Assembly (NCBI GenBank): GCA_031761875.1
Contig: CP134492.1
Coordinates: forward strand, 2,418,001-2,482,000
Origin: Bacillaceae bacterium IKA-2
GTDB taxonomy: Bacteria > Bacillota > Bacilli > Bacillales > Anaerobacillaceae
Reading direction: 5' to 3'
DNA: 64,000 bases
The translations under genes and the position numbers were made by a program. A model generated the notes under the pieces. It saw only the letters and a list, made by a program, of their open reading frames with translations. It searched no databases and was not told the origin of the DNA. Shown one piece after another: positions 9,575 to 19,654 of the stretch (positions are counted from its first letter, which is position 1; every line of letters starts with the position of its first letter).

Positions 9575-10246
9575 ATGAAAATTCGTTTAGAAGTAATCTA
9601 TAAGCCGAAAAATGGCAAAAATCAGTATCCGTTAAAAACAGATTTTCTACCAATTCAAGAAGCACTTTATTTAAGCGAAGATCTTGAAAAAACGGGGCGA
9701 ACTGTAAAAATTGATTACATCGATGAAACTGAAGATTCATGGCTTCGTAAGAACTTACTTAAATATTTAGAAAGTCTCAAAGAGGAGCCACAACATGTCG
9801 TGGTCTATTTTGATGGCGGCTTTCACGAAGAAAAGCAGTTAGCTGGCGTTGGAATCGTCATTTATTTTGAGCAGAATAATAACTATTACCGTTTAAGAAA
9901 AAATCAATTTTTAGATCAACTAAAATCAAACAACGAAGCAGAATTTGCAGCTTTGTGGACTGCCGTTACTGCGCTAGAAGGACTAGGAGTCCACCACCAA
10001 GCTTTGACAATAAAAGGCGATTCACTGGTCGTCATAAACCAAGCTAAAGGTGAATGGCCTTGCTACGAAAAAGAACACACTCGCTGGCTTGATCACATTG
10101 AGGAGAAAATCGCTTTCTTGGGTCTAAAAGTTTCTTTTGAAGCCATTAGTCGTCGCGAAAATAAAGAAGCTGACCAATTGGCCTCACAAGCACTAACAGA
10201 AACATTTATAGATGCTGTTAGTGAAGTGAAAAAAAGGGGAAAGTGA
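9575..10246 (+). CDS. RNase H-like protein (YpeP type)
   Basis: This 223-residue protein is translated from the ATG at 9575, preceded by AAAGGAGGTGG; the frame is open further upstream but has no better start. The first 75 residues are an extra N-terminal region. The RNase H fold follows, with the acidic residues in YFDGGF, NNEAEFAAL, KGDSLVV and NKEADQLA all present, so it should be catalytically competent for RNA in RNA-DNA hybrids. It resembles the RNase HI-type paralogues of Bacillus (YpeP/YpdQ) rather than the housekeeping RNase HII/HIII. It is convergent with the NadE fusion gene, and a dispersed repeat lies between them. Confidence 0.75.
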   Translation: MKIRLEVIYKPKNGKNQYPLKTDFLPIQEALYLSEDLEKTGRTVKIDYIDETEDSWLRKNLLKYLESLKEEPQHVVVYFDGGFHEEKQLAGVGIVIYFEQNNNYYRLRKNQFLDQLKSNNEAEFAALWTAVTALEGLGVHHQALTIKGDSLVVINQAKGEWPCYEKEHTRWLDHIEEKIAFLGLKVSFEAISRRENKEADQLASQALTETFIDAVSEVKKRGK

Positions 10247-10254
10247 AAGAAAAA

Positions 10255-10428
<174 letters not shown>

Positions 10429-10445
<17 letters not shown>

Positions 10446-12144
10446 TAACTTTCTCTATCTTGGCTAATAATTGCTCGGCTAATTTATTTTCGACTCGAGT
10501 TTCTCCTAACGGTTCTGGAACTCGACCGTAATCTTCGTGATGAAAATCAGAGCCCCCGGTTCTAAGCAATGTAACAGCTTGCTCTCTTTCTATTTGTTGA
10601 ACAAGCTCTTCATAGTGCCGTTGCACATCTACGTTATGGTCACGATGGTAGACTTCAACCCCATGTAACAAACCCGTAGCAACCCACTGGGCCACTTTAT
10701 CATCCAAATCGTAATAAACAGGATGAGCCAAAATCGCGACACCTTTTGCCCGCTCAATCCACTTCAAAGCTTCTGTTGGAGTCATTTCTCGTTCCTTTTG
10801 CACATAACATGGCTTTCCTTCTCCTAAAAATAAATCGAAAGCTTCTGCTACATTTTTGACTACACCCATTTTAACAAGAACTTTTGCGACATGCGGTCTA
10901 CCAATACTTCCGCCATCAGCTTCTTTGAGAACATCAGCCGCCTTTAATTGAACATTAACTTTTGAAAACTTCTCAACCATGCCTTGCATACGAATTTTTC
11001 GCAGTTTTTGTTGCTCAACTAGCATTGCTTTAAGCGGCTCATCATTAATGTCAATCCCGTAACCTAAAATATGAACACTTGTCCCGTTTTCTTTTGTTGA
11101 AAACTCAATTCCAGGAATAACTGTGATGCCTTCTTTTGCGGCTACTTCAGTTGCTTCCTTGACACCATTAACAGTATCGTGATCGGTAATAGCGATATAT
11201 TGCAAACCAACTTGTTTACATTTATTCACTAACTCCGTTGGTGAATACCCTCCATCAGAAGCGGTCGTATGAAGGTGTAAATCAGTATTTTTTAATATTT
11301 CACCGTTAATAGGCCGTTTCCACCAATCATCATATATACTAACTGCTCCTCGTCGTTTATGCTCAGTTGCTTGATATTTCGCTTCAATTTTCGCTTTAAT
11401 TTCTGACGGAACAGACTTTCCTTCTAAGTAATCGTCAATCTCTTCATAGCTGAAACCTAATGCTACTTCATCAGGCAAACCAGGTTTATTATCTTCTAAG
11501 TCTGCTGTCGGTAATTTTAAATATAAGTGCTTTGGACAACCTAAATCGATTAATAATTGTTTCCCTTGACGTTTATTTAAACCAAATAAGGGTGCGATAT
11601 CACAAGCTCCATCACCGTGCTTCGTATAAAAACCTGTAATGGCCTCTGCTGAATGATCAGTACCAACAACAAGGCACTGATCATACGCACCAAGATCATA
11701 TTGCACCTTCATTCGTTCTCTAGCTTTGGTATTTCCTTTCATAAAATCAGTTAATGAATTTCCCGTTGCTTCATAAAATGCATGGCAAGATGCATCAACA
11801 GCTTCTTTGATGTTCACCGTAACAGTTTTTGACGGACAGATAAAATCAAGGGCATCCTTGGCATCTGTTTCATCGTGCTGATAACCATATGGCAAGCGAA
11901 CAGCAATAAAAAGATACGTTTTATCACCATTGGCCTCCACATTAAGTTCATCAATTGCGATTTGAGATAACTTCCCTGCTAATGTCGAGTCTTGTCCGCC
12001 GGAAATCCCTAGAACATAACCATTTGTTCCTGTATTGCGTATGTATTGTTTCAACAATTGAACTCGTACTTTAATTTCTTCTTTAACATCGATTGTTTGC
12101 TTCACTTTCATTGCCTTAATAATTTTGGCTTGGGTTACTTCCAT
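10429..12144 (-). CDS. nadE: NadE NAD synthetase fused to a PHP phosphoesterase domain
   Basis: This 571-residue fusion starts at the ATG preceded by GGAGGT (12144). Residues 1 to about 270 are an ammonia-dependent NAD synthetase: the PP-loop [14 protein letters not shown] is present, and the domain ends at DDWWK, exactly where Bacillus NadE normally stops. The frame continues through a short linker into a PHP domain (about 285-571) beginning [16 protein letters not shown], with AITDHD, a GIEFS strand, AHPVYY and [10 protein letters not shown], the metal ligands of YciV/RNase AM-type phosphoesterases. NadE adenylates nicotinate-adenine dinucleotide and amidates it. The PHP half may cleave nucleotide 3',5'-bisphosphates or 5' ends of RNA. 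The fusion is unusual. Confidence 0.88.
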
Positions 12145-12238
12145 TAGCTCGACCTCCATAAATTTCTTTTTTAGGCCTCGTAAAAAAATAACTGATCAAT
12201 CATTTTCTTGGAGATGCCTTTCTATTAGTTTACCATTA

Positions 12239-12268
12239 AAAAAAGCTGAGTGAGTGCACCCAGCTTTG
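12239..12268 (-). terminator. tlp terminator
   Basis: AAAGCTG / CAGCTTT arms immediately follow the tlp stop on the minus strand, with a T-run at the end. Confidence 0.7.
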
Positions 12269-12274
12269 ATCATT

Positions 12275-12502
12275 TTAAAGTTCACTATTTTCCCTGGCAG
12301 AAATTTCATCGTCAATTTCTGCTTTAAAGCTTTCGATGCTCTCTTCTCTTCTTTCATTTTTGGATTCAATTGCTTCCCGTTCTTCTTGTTTTAAATCATC
12401 ATTTTGCAGAGTTTTATGTGCTTCCTCTAAATTTTCAATCGTATTATTGACCATTTGCTCCAAACGTTCTGCATTATTATGACGATTATCTGGTTTTGCC
12501 AT
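12275..12502 (-). CDS. tlp: Small acid-soluble spore protein Tlp
   Basis: This 75-residue, highly charged helical protein opens with MAKPDNRHNNAERLEQMV and contains NTIENLEEAH, as in Tlp (SspT) of Bacillus. Tlp is made in the forespore under SigG and packed in the spore core. The gene is next to the YneP-type thioesterase as in B. subtilis, where tlp precedes yneP. It is alone on its transcript, with a terminator directly behind it. Family identity is clear from the sequence; regulation is inferred from the family. Confidence 0.93.
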   Translation of the reverse strand: MAKPDNRHNNAERLEQMVNNTIENLEEAHKTLQNDDLKQEEREAIESKNERREESIESFKAEIDDEISARENSEL

Positions 12503-12661
12503 GTAAAAGTCCTCCTTTAATCATCAGATTAGAAAAGCTTTTATCTTCTACTTTAAAAAGCAGCCTCTCTTAACGTACAGACTTATTTTTTACATGGAAC
12601 CAGATTTTATTCAAAAATCGACATTAGGCATTTCATCTTTCTATTTTGCGCCACGAAGATT

Positions 12662-12700
12662 CTAAGTCAAGTTGAGTTAAACATTCTCAACTTGACTTAG
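12662..12700. repeat. Intergenic hairpin of the CTCAACT family, copy 1
   Basis: Perfect 15-bp arms, CTAAGTCAAGTTGAG and its complement, are separated by 9 bp. It lies between tlp and the thioesterase gene and could end the thioesterase transcript, though it lacks a good T-run. Related hairpins are at 13261 and 35567. Confidence 0.65.
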
Positions 12701-12738
12701 CTTGATGTGGCTAGTTTATTGATAAGATGGAATTCACT

Positions 12739-13158
12739 TTACTGCTTTTTAATTTTTTCATAAGCTTCATGCCAGTCTGGAAATTTACGCCTGATCGAGA
12801 TCGGACGAAATGATTCTTTCTTTACACAAACATGTTCACTTCTACCTGTTACACAAATTTTTCCCTCTTCATTAACAATTTCATATCCATAATTTACTTT
12901 TACACTATTGTACGAATCAACCCACGTTCGGACCTCCACAGTCTCACCGTACTTTGTCGGAAACTTATAGGATATTTGAAGATCGACAACTGGTGACATA
13001 ATTCCGTCTTTCTCCATTTGGGAATATTTAAACCCTATGTCTTCCATTAATTTTGTTCTGGCGATTTCAAACCAAACGAGATAATTGGCATGATAGACAA
13101 CACCCATTTGATCAGTTTCAGCATAGCGCACCTCAATTTTTGCTGTAGAAATATGCAA
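12739..13158 (-). CDS. yneP: YneP-type acyl-CoA thioesterase (4HBT hotdog)
   Basis: This 139-residue hotdog-fold thioesterase carries the 4HBT signature EVRYAETDQMGVVYHANYLVWFE with the catalytic aspartate (ETDQMG). The start is the TTG at 13158, 8 bp after GGAGG; an upstream TTG at 13188 has no such site and falls inside a GCGC repeat. The family hydrolyses acyl-CoA thioesters; the physiological substrate of YneP is not defined. It is separated from the AAA+ gene by a strong hairpin. Confidence 0.85.
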   Translation of the reverse strand: MHISTAKIEVRYAETDQMGVVYHANYLVWFEIARTKLMEDIGFKYSQMEKDGIMSPVVDLQISYKFPTKYGETVEVRTWVDSYNSVKVNYGYEIVNEEGKICVTGRSEHVCVKKESFRPISIRRKFPDWHEAYEKIKKQ

Positions 13159-13260
13159 CTTAATTTCCTCCTTATTTGAAAAGCGCAAGCGCTGAAGCTA
13201 GACATCATTCCATTATTAAATTTTTTATATTGTATCTTAATTAATTTCATTCGGCTAATC

Positions 13261-13302
13261 TATCGTCATAACTCAACTAGATCTGGTTGAGTTATGACGA
13301 TA
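13261..13302. repeat. Intergenic hairpin of the CTCAACT family, copy 2
   Basis: Perfect 17-bp arms, TATCGTCATAACTCAAC and its complement, are separated by 8 bp. It sits between the AAA+ gene stop and the thioesterase start and shares the core ACTCAACTAGA with the copy at 35567. A terminator-like role for the minus-strand transcripts is possible but no T-run follows. Confidence 0.65.
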
Positions 13303-13341
13303 GTAAATTGTAATTAGGAAATTTACTCATCTAAGAGCGTC

Positions 13342-15672
13342 TTAAAAAATTTTTTTAAAATCAACCAATGCTAGTTGTGTTAATTGCTCTTTTGATAACT
13401 CTATATTATCGTTCATAATTCGATGTGAATGGTGTTGAATCGCTAAATCAATTAGATCTTGGGCAAAGCGACCGTTGCTAGTCGGTTTTATTTGGGCAAG
13501 CTCTGTTAGTAAATATGTTTTTAGCTCATCAGCCATCGTATAACCGTAGTCGCTTGCATTTAAACAAACCATCTCTACTAGCTCAGCCGTTGTGTAATCT
13601 TCAAAATCAAAGAATTTTTTAAACCGTGATTCAAGTCCTGGATTACTACTAATTAAACGCTTCATTTCACTTGGGTAACCTGCTAAGATCACAACTAAAT
13701 GTTCACCATGCTTCGTCATCTCTTCGACTAAGGTCTCAATCACTTCTTTGCCAAAGTCGCCTTGACCACCCATTAATGCGTATGCTTCATCAATAAATAA
13801 AACTCCACCTAACGCTTCTCTTATTTTTTTCTTTGTTTTTAAAGCGGTTTGACCAGTATATCCGGCAACAAGATCACCTCTACCTGTCACAATAAGATGG
13901 CCTCTTTTCAGCAAACCTAGTTCCATTAGAATTTTCGCATATATTTTTGCGACAGTTGTCTTCCCTGTCCCTGGGTTTCCAGTAAAAACCGAATGAAGCT
14001 GCAGCGGAACAATTGGTAAATTATTTTCACGGCGTAATTGTTGGACTTTCACAAAAGAAATTAATGATCTTACTTCTTGTTTGATTTTATTCATGCCCAC
14101 AAGACCATCTAAATGCTCAATTCCATTTTTTTCACTTTCGGCACTTTCATAAATTTTCAGATCATTAGCATCTAAAATCGTAAAATCTTCATTCCGAAAC
14201 GGCTCGTCCAATTGGACAAGAGAGCCTTTTTGAAAAATAGCATCAAGGACAATGTTTTTGACAGTTCGAGCATTACCGAATGAAGCGTCGACTTGCTCTC
14301 GTTCAATTCGCTTTTTTAATTCAATAATCGCTTCACTTGAAAACGTAAAGTCGTTATCAAGTCCGACAACTTCGGCAATTTGAATCAGTTCCTCTGACGA
14401 ATAATCTCTAATATGAATATGGTTGTTTTCTGGAAATCGGCTTCTTAGCCCAGGGTTTGCCCATAAAAATTGGCGCATTTCTTCTGGATAACCTGCCAAA
14501 ATAACAGCAAATTTCCCTGCATATTCGCTACTCGTCATCGCCGAAACAATTGTGTCAATTGCAGTTTGCCCGTAATCATTGCCACTACTATCTTCTCTTT
14601 TCAAACTGTAAGCTTCATCAATAAACAAAATTCCACCCACGGCTTTTTTAATTACATTAATGGTATTTTCCTCGGTTTGACCAACGTAACCACCAACTAA
14701 ATGAGAGCGATCAATTTCAATCACTTCTTCTCTGGGTAAAATACCTAATTCATAATAAATTTTCGCAAGCAGTCTTGCCAGTGTTGTTTTTCCCGTTCCA
14801 GGGTTCCCCGTTAAAATCATATTGAGACTTAATTCATCTTTTAACAGATAGCCTTTTTCTTTCCTAATTTTTTGATAGCTTAAATAATGATACAACTTCT
14901 CGACACGCTCTTTTACTTCTGTTAAGCCTACCATTTTTTGTAATTCATTTAAGGCAGTTGCTTTGCTTTCAGTATTTTTTGTTTCCGATTGTCCAATCGT
15001 TTCTCGCCATTTTTTATCGATAGCCTCAATTTCACTAATAGATTTTTTCACTTCAGCTAATTGAGCTTGAGAATAATAGATCCCTTTAACAGAGTCGGAA
15101 TATGCTTCTGTTGACTTAGTAACAGTTATCAATGGCTTTTTCAAACTTTGCAATATCTCACCAAGTGTATCAAATTTAATGATCAATTCATCATCATACA
15201 TTCGATTCGCTACACTAAGTAGTGTTTGAACAATGTCTTCAAGCTTGGCTAAGCGTTCAAAAAATTCATTTGCTATTGTTAAATAATCATTAGCTAACTT
15301 TTTCTTAGAATTGCCATGATCGGTTTCGCGAATTTGTGGAAACGGATGTGGAAATAACGGGACTTCAAGTAACTTAAAATATATTTTAATATACGCTTGA
15401 TTAATTAAAAGATCATGTGGGTCTACTTCGATTGCTCTATCTAACCACTCTAAGGTAATTTGATCTAATTCATTTATTCGTATAAACCTAACGTGCGCGA
15501 TCAGCGCATACAGTTTTGCTTTTAACCTACTTGTCTTGTTCGTTTCAGTAGTGACTCGTTCAACGGTTTGCAACGCCCTTAAGACTTGACCTTCTCTGGC
15601 AGTTTTGATGTCTTGACTCCAAACTTCTACTAAACCCTCGATTTCATCTAGCTTTAAAGTATTGTTGCTCAT
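13342..15672 (-). CDS. Tandem AAA+ ATPase of the CbbX/SpoVK/EccA type
   Basis: This 776-residue protein has an N-terminal helical, TPR-like region (1 to about 240) and two CbxX/CfqX-type AAA+ modules. Walker A motifs are GNPGTGKTTLARLLAK (about 287) and GNPGTGKTTVAKIYAK (about 563); Walker B motifs are GGILFIDEAYSL and GGVLFIDEAYAL. Arginine-finger regions PGLRSRF and PGLESRF follow. SpoVK of B. subtilis has a single such module; the layout here is closer to EccA-like proteins with the module doubled. No ESX/type VII genes are visible nearby, so the partner is unknown. Family is certain, function open. Confidence 0.85.
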   Translation of the reverse strand: MSNNTLKLDEIEGLVEVWSQDIKTAREGQVLRALQTVERVTTETNKTSRLKAKLYALIAHVRFIRINELDQITLEWLDRAIEVDPHDLLINQAYIKIYFKLLEVPLFPHPFPQIRETDHGNSKKKLANDYLTIANEFFERLAKLEDIVQTLLSVANRMYDDELIIKFDTLGEILQSLKKPLITVTKSTEAYSDSVKGIYYSQAQLAEVKKSISEIEAIDKKWRETIGQSETKNTESKATALNELQKMVGLTEVKERVEKLYHYLSYQKIRKEKGYLLKDELSLNMILTGNPGTGKTTLARLLAKIYYELGILPREEVIEIDRSHLVGGYVGQTEENTINVIKKAVGGILFIDEAYSLKREDSSGNDYGQTAIDTIVSAMTSSEYAGKFAVILAGYPEEMRQFLWANPGLRSRFPENNHIHIRDYSSEELIQIAEVVGLDNDFTFSSEAIIELKKRIEREQVDASFGNARTVKNIVLDAIFQKGSLVQLDEPFRNEDFTILDANDLKIYESAESEKNGIEHLDGLVGMNKIKQEVRSLISFVKVQQLRRENNLPIVPLQLHSVFTGNPGTGKTTVAKIYAKILMELGLLKRGHLIVTGRGDLVAGYTGQTALKTKKKIREALGGVLFIDEAYALMGGQGDFGKEVIETLVEEMTKHGEHLVVILAGYPSEMKRLISSNPGLESRFKKFFDFEDYTTAELVEMVCLNASDYGYTMADELKTYLLTELAQIKPTSNGRFAQDLIDLAIQHHSHRIMNDNIELSKEQLTQLALVDFKKIF

Positions 15673-15792
15673 TGTTTCACCAGCCCCATGAAAATCTTTT
15701 TTCCTATCTTATCACTTTTACCGGACTTTTTGAACTCTTAATTTTTGAACTTATACTAAATAAAAAGGATGAGAAGTAAGCTTCTCATCCAC

Positions 15793-16011
15793 CTAGTGAC
15801 GAATATTTTTTAAGTATTTCTCTATTTCTCCTATATATTGCTCAAGTTCCAAACCGCCCAGCTCTGTATTCTTTTCTTTTAATGTTTTTGAAATTAAGCC
15901 TAATTCATCTCTTAAACCATCTACACGAAACCCTTGCTCAATGTAGTTTCTAACTCGCTTATAATAAGCAACAATTTCGTCAGTAGTCATTTCCTCGTAA
16001 TTAGTATTCAT
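15793..16011 (-). CDS. Small hypothetical protein
   Basis: This 72-residue acidic helical protein starts at the ATG at 16011, after AAGGGG; the open frame reaches a TTG three codons further upstream. It contains MTTDEIVAYYKRVRNYIEQG and a C-terminal amphipathic helix ending KYLKNIRH. I do not recognise the family. The hairpin-like GGATGAGAAGTAAGCTTCTCATCC just downstream (about 15767-15791) looks like its terminator. Confidence 0.6.
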   Translation of the reverse strand: MNTNYEEMTTDEIVAYYKRVRNYIEQGFRVDGLRDELGLISKTLKEKNTELGGLELEQYIGEIEKYLKNIRH

Positions 16012-16220
16012 AAAAATCAACCCCTTAAAACAGTTATAATATAATTTATTCTATTCTATAACGATATAAAAGGTGCTTCAAACTATTTCGTTCCTCAAAA
16101 TAGTTTGTTTTTCGACTTTTAATAAATAATAAAGTGTTTTCTTCACTGATACAAAAAGGAAACTAGGAGTTCCCTATCTTCAAAAAGGTGTCGAATATTA
16201 AATATATTTTTTCTTTTTCT

Positions 16221-17129
16221 TTATTTTGGAACTTTGCTTGTTCTTTTATACGTGCTTAGGGTTACCCCTGATAATACGAACGTGGCACCTATCAAATGAG
16301 GGAATGTTAACGCTTCTTCTAAAAAAACACTAGCCATAATCACAGCGGAAATTGGCATGAAATTTATAAAAATTGAAGCCTTCGCTGCACCTATTTGTTG
16401 AATTCCATAGTAGTACATAATAAACGAAACAACTGTTACGAAAATACTCATATGACCAATCGCTAACCAAACAACCAAAGTACTCGAAGTAAGATCACTA
16501 ATACTAGTTTCTACTACTGCAAATGGCAACAAAAACAATGTCCCAAACCCAACAGCATAGGTTGTTGCGACGATCGAGCTAAATTTTCTTAGTACAACCC
16601 TACCAACAACACTGTATAAGGCCCAACAAATAACTGCACCTAATAAAATTAAATCTATCGGTTCAAATGCCATCGAAAGAAACATCCTTAAGTCACCATT
16701 TGTGATGATAAAAGCAACACCTAGCAACGCTAAAATTAAACCAATTACTTGATTTTTTGATATTTTTTCTTTGAGAAATAACACTGATAAGATAATAATT
16801 AAAACTGGATTAGAAGCAATAAACAATGAACTTTTAATAACCGGGGCGTGTTTTGACGCTAGAAAAAAGAAAATGTTATAAAGTGCAATTCCGGTAAGAC
16901 CTAACACAGCGAATAAAAACCAATCCCTTTTTGTTGGTTTTGGTTTGTTCTTTTCTTTAAACCACATTAAGGGGAACAGTAACAGCGCCGCTCCAAAAAA
17001 CCGAAAAAAAGCAACTGTTGCCGGTTCAAAGCTTTGTACAGCAATTTTCCCAGCAATAAAAGCACTTCCCCACGTACTTGTCGCTAAAGCAAGCGTGATG
17101 TAGATAAGCCAAGTCTTTTTGTTATCCAA
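16221..17129 (-). CDS. EamA/DMT-family transporter
   Basis: This 302-residue integral membrane protein is made of two EamA repeats of about five helices each (about residues 8-140 and 155-295). The family motifs TWGSAFIAGKIAV near the N-terminus and LALLGVAFIITNG at the end of repeat one are typical of drug/metabolite exporters. TTG start with GGGG upstream. Substrate cannot be told from sequence. It is a single gene, convergent with nothing and divergent from the VTT-domain gene. Confidence 0.85.
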   Translation of the reverse strand: MDNKKTWLIYITLALATSTWGSAFIAGKIAVQSFEPATVAFFRFFGAALLLFPLMWFKEKNKPKPTKRDWFLFAVLGLTGIALYNIFFFLASKHAPVIKSSLFIASNPVLIIILSVLFLKEKISKNQVIGLILALLGVAFIITNGDLRMFLSMAFEPIDLILLGAVICWALYSVVGRVVLRKFSSIVATTYAVGFGTLFLLPFAVVETSISDLTSSTLVVWLAIGHMSIFVTVVSFIMYYYGIQQIGAAKASIFINFMPISAVIMASVFLEEALTFPHLIGATFVLSGVTLSTYKRTSKVPK

Positions 17130-17393
17130 AGTAATTACCCCACTATTTCTCTCTAATTATTTTATTCGTTAACCGAAATATACATCAATTTTGTTTGTAT
17201 ATCTATCCTTTTTCAAAAGAAAAGCAGAAGCTCGTTGGTCCTTTCAACTATAAAAGTAACTTGCTTGATAACTGTATTAAGATTTCTATCCTTAGGCATA
17301 CTTTGTCTATTCTCAAAATATTTGTGATAAAATCATAAAGTATTTCACAAATACTTGATAATAAAAAACATCGATTGTTTTAGGAGTGACAAC

Positions 17394-18044
17394 GTGAATA
17401 AAAAGCTATTATTCGGATTTTATCTCATCATCGCAATTGCGATTTTTGTTTTTCAAGATGAACTACTCTATTGGTTTCAACAAACAAAGGATCAATCAAT
17501 CTTTCTAACGATGTTCATCGCTACTCTTTTTGCTTTATTTCCAATCATTCCTTTTCCAATTATCGGTGGGATTATTGGCGCGATGTACGGAACCTTTTTA
17601 GGCGGTTTTGTCACTTGGATTGCTTCAACAGCAGCATCTATTATTATGTTTTTATTTATTCGTTTTGTTTTTCAAAAGTGGGGTTTAAAAATTATTCACC
17701 GCTATAAAAAGTTAGAAATGGTGACAGAAATGTTTGAACGCAATGCTTTTATCACGATTTTAGTTTCGCGTTTAATCCCTTTTATTCCATCGATTGTTAT
17801 TAACGCCTATAGTGCTGTTAGTCGAGTGTCCTTTATTAGCTATACAGTTGCTTCTAGTTTAGGGAAAATTCCAGCAATGTTGTTATTTGCTGTCCTTGGA
17901 CATTCAGTCGTTTCATCTAATCAAGAAGTTTTCTTTGTGATCGGTATTTATGCATTGATCATTTTAATGACGATTTACTTTTATCGTCGTTGGAAAATTT
18001 CTATTGCCAAAATGAACGATTTATTACGAAAACAACCAAAATGA
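17394..18044 (+). CDS. TVP38/TMEM64 (VTT-domain) membrane protein
   Basis: This 216-residue membrane protein starts at GTG 17394, after TAGGAG. It shows the VTT/DedA-like core: FPIIPFPIIGGIIGAMYG then FLGGFVTWIASTAAS, and a later SRLIPFIPSIVINAYSAVS re-entrant segment. VTT proteins in bacteria are linked to lipid flipping or membrane homeostasis; the exact role here is unknown. It ends in a hairpin and is convergent with the VanZ gene. Confidence 0.8.
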   Translation: MNKKLLFGFYLIIAIAIFVFQDELLYWFQQTKDQSIFLTMFIATLFALFPIIPFPIIGGIIGAMYGTFLGGFVTWIASTAASIIMFLFIRFVFQKWGLKIIHRYKKLEMVTEMFERNAFITILVSRLIPFIPSIVINAYSAVSRVSFISYTVASSLGKIPAMLLFAVLGHSVVSSNQEVFFVIGIYALIILMTIYFYRRWKISIAKMNDLLRKQPK

Positions 18045-18072
18045 AAAAGCTGAAACATAAGTTTTAGCTTTT
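18045..18072 (+). terminator. Terminator after the VTT gene
   Basis: AAAAGCTGAAAC pairs with GTTTTAGCTTTT (one wobble) across a 4-base loop, directly after the stop codon. Confidence 0.6.
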
Positions 18073-18097
18073 CGCTAATCCAAATGTTTCAGCCTTA

Positions 18098-18604
18098 TTA
18101 TATGTTGAAAACATAAATTTTTGATTTGATAAAAAATATAATTTTAATTAGAATGGCACCAATAAAAGCCCCTAACGTATTCAAAATAACATCGTCAATA
18201 TTTGAAACCCGATACGTAAATAAAAACTGACTCAATTCAATTATGATTGATAAAAACATTGCTAATAACGTTGTCCTAAAAAGCGAATTTCTTAATTTTT
18301 TAATTGCAATGGGCGCCAAAAATCCGAAAGGAATAAACAAAACGATATTACCAATCAAGATTTTTATTGGGTCAAAGAGTGTCGGACTGAAAACAGCGAT
18401 CCGATAGATACTTCGTAATGGAATCAAATTATAATTTCTTCCTCCTGGACCAACTGGACCTAGCGAGGCACCGTAATTCCAAGCAAATAGCGTTACATAA
18501 ATGACTAATCCCAAATATAAAATAAAACTATAAACCAAAAGGTGTTTCAATTTCGAATTTCGGGATGAACCATTATTTTTGTCATGAGTTTGAATTTGAA
18601 ACAC
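18098..18604 (-). CDS. VanZ-family membrane protein
   Basis: This 168-residue protein has four hydrophobic segments and the VanZ-like pattern: an early YNLIPLRSI, then GNIVLFIPFGFLAP, IELSQFLFTYRVSNIDDVILNTLGAFIGA. The R-x-S-N-I-D-D-V-I-x-N-T-x-G signature is clear. VanZ relatives affect teicoplanin susceptibility in some species, but most chromosomal copies have no known function. No van genes are nearby. Confidence 0.85.
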   Translation of the reverse strand: MFQIQTHDKNNGSSRNSKLKHLLVYSFILYLGLVIYVTLFAWNYGASLGPVGPGGRNYNLIPLRSIYRIAVFSPTLFDPIKILIGNIVLFIPFGFLAPIAIKKLRNSLFRTTLLAMFLSIIIELSQFLFTYRVSNIDDVILNTLGAFIGAILIKIIFFIKSKIYVFNI

Positions 18605-18839
18605 TTCCTTTTAGAAAAAGCTTGGTTAAATTCCGATCATTGAGAAAAAAATCTAATTGCAACTAATACTATTCATTATTAGCTCTGCAACTCTGTTTGA
18701 CAAGCATTATTTTACTGGGAAATTTGACAAAAAGATTACAGTTTGTTGTAACCTCTTGGGCACATACTACAATAAACAAGCCAACAAAGTGATTAAAACC
18801 TACTGACCAATTTATAACATTATCTTAAAGGAGCGTGAC
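18605..18839. other. Divergent promoter region of vanZ-like gene and ku
   Basis: This 235-bp AT-rich region lies between divergent genes. A CATACTA heptamer at about 18764 resembles the -10 element of forespore SigG promoters, which would fit the known forespore expression of ku/ligD in Bacillus, but I cannot place a convincing -35 box. Confidence 0.35.
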
Positions 18840-19652
18840 ATGGTGCATACAATGTGGAAAGGTTCGATCTCATTTGGTCTAGTCCATATTCCAATCAAGC
18901 TTTATTCTGCTACCGAGAATAAGGATATCAAATTGCGGATGATACATAAAGAATGCAACAGTCCAATCAAATATGAACGAACATGCCCGGTATGTAATAA
19001 AGAAGTTGAAAATAATGAAATTGTCAAAGGTTATGAATATGAACCTGGAAAGTTCGTCCTTTTAGATGCTGAGGACTTTGAAAAGTTAGAGCAAGAGCAA
19101 ACTAAAAGTGTGGAAATTATTGACTTTGTGAAGTTAGCAGAAATCGATCCAATCTATTATAACCGTTCCTATTTTATCGGTCCAAATGAAAATGGTCAAA
19201 AAGCTTATACCCTACTAAAGCAGGCAATGGAGCAGTCAGGTAAAATTGGCGTCGCCAAAATTACGATTCGTTCTAAACAACATCTAGCTGTTGTTAGAGT
19301 ATACAAAACCGCTTTGGTTCTAGAAACAATTTTTTTCCCTGATGAAGTAAGAAATGTCGATCAAGTTCCAAGTATCCCAGAAACGCTGGAATTAAGTAAA
19401 AGAGAAATGGATACAGCAATTCAACTTATCGAACAATTAACGACTCCATTTGAGCCAGAAAAATATACCGATGATTATCGTAATGCCCTAACCGAATTAA
19501 TTCAAGGGAAAATTACAGGTAACGAAGTTAAAGTAACAAAAGATGCCTCACAAACAAATGTCCTTGATTTAATGGACGCCCTTCAAGCCAGTGTCGATCA
19601 AACAAAACCGAAAAAAAGAAAAACGACTAGAAAAAAGAAAGCGACTGGTTAA
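18840..19652 (+). CDS. ku: Ku protein, non-homologous end joining
   Basis: This 270-residue bacterial Ku starts WKGSISFGLVHIPIKLYSATENKD, contains CPVCNKEVE in the zinc-like region and ends in a lysine/arginine-rich tail (KPKKRKTTRKKKATG) typical of the DNA-interacting extension. A homodimer rings broken DNA ends and recruits LigD, encoded by the next two genes. The ATG follows AAAGGAG. In B. subtilis ku and ligD act in spore germination repair. Two base pairs separate it from the ligase gene, so the three genes are one operon. Confidence 0.95.
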   Translation: MVHTMWKGSISFGLVHIPIKLYSATENKDIKLRMIHKECNSPIKYERTCPVCNKEVENNEIVKGYEYEPGKFVLLDAEDFEKLEQEQTKSVEIIDFVKLAEIDPIYYNRSYFIGPNENGQKAYTLLKQAMEQSGKIGVAKITIRSKQHLAVVRVYKTALVLETIFFPDEVRNVDQVPSIPETLELSKREMDTAIQLIEQLTTPFEPEKYTDDYRNALTELIQGKITGNEVKVTKDASQTNVLDLMDALQASVDQTKPKKRKTTRKKKATG

Positions 19653-19654
19653 AA

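Noticed and set aside
18098..18604. VanZ as part of a glycopeptide resistance cluster
   Set aside because: No vanH, vanA, vanX or vanRS genes are nearby; isolated VanZ-like genes are common in Bacillaceae.
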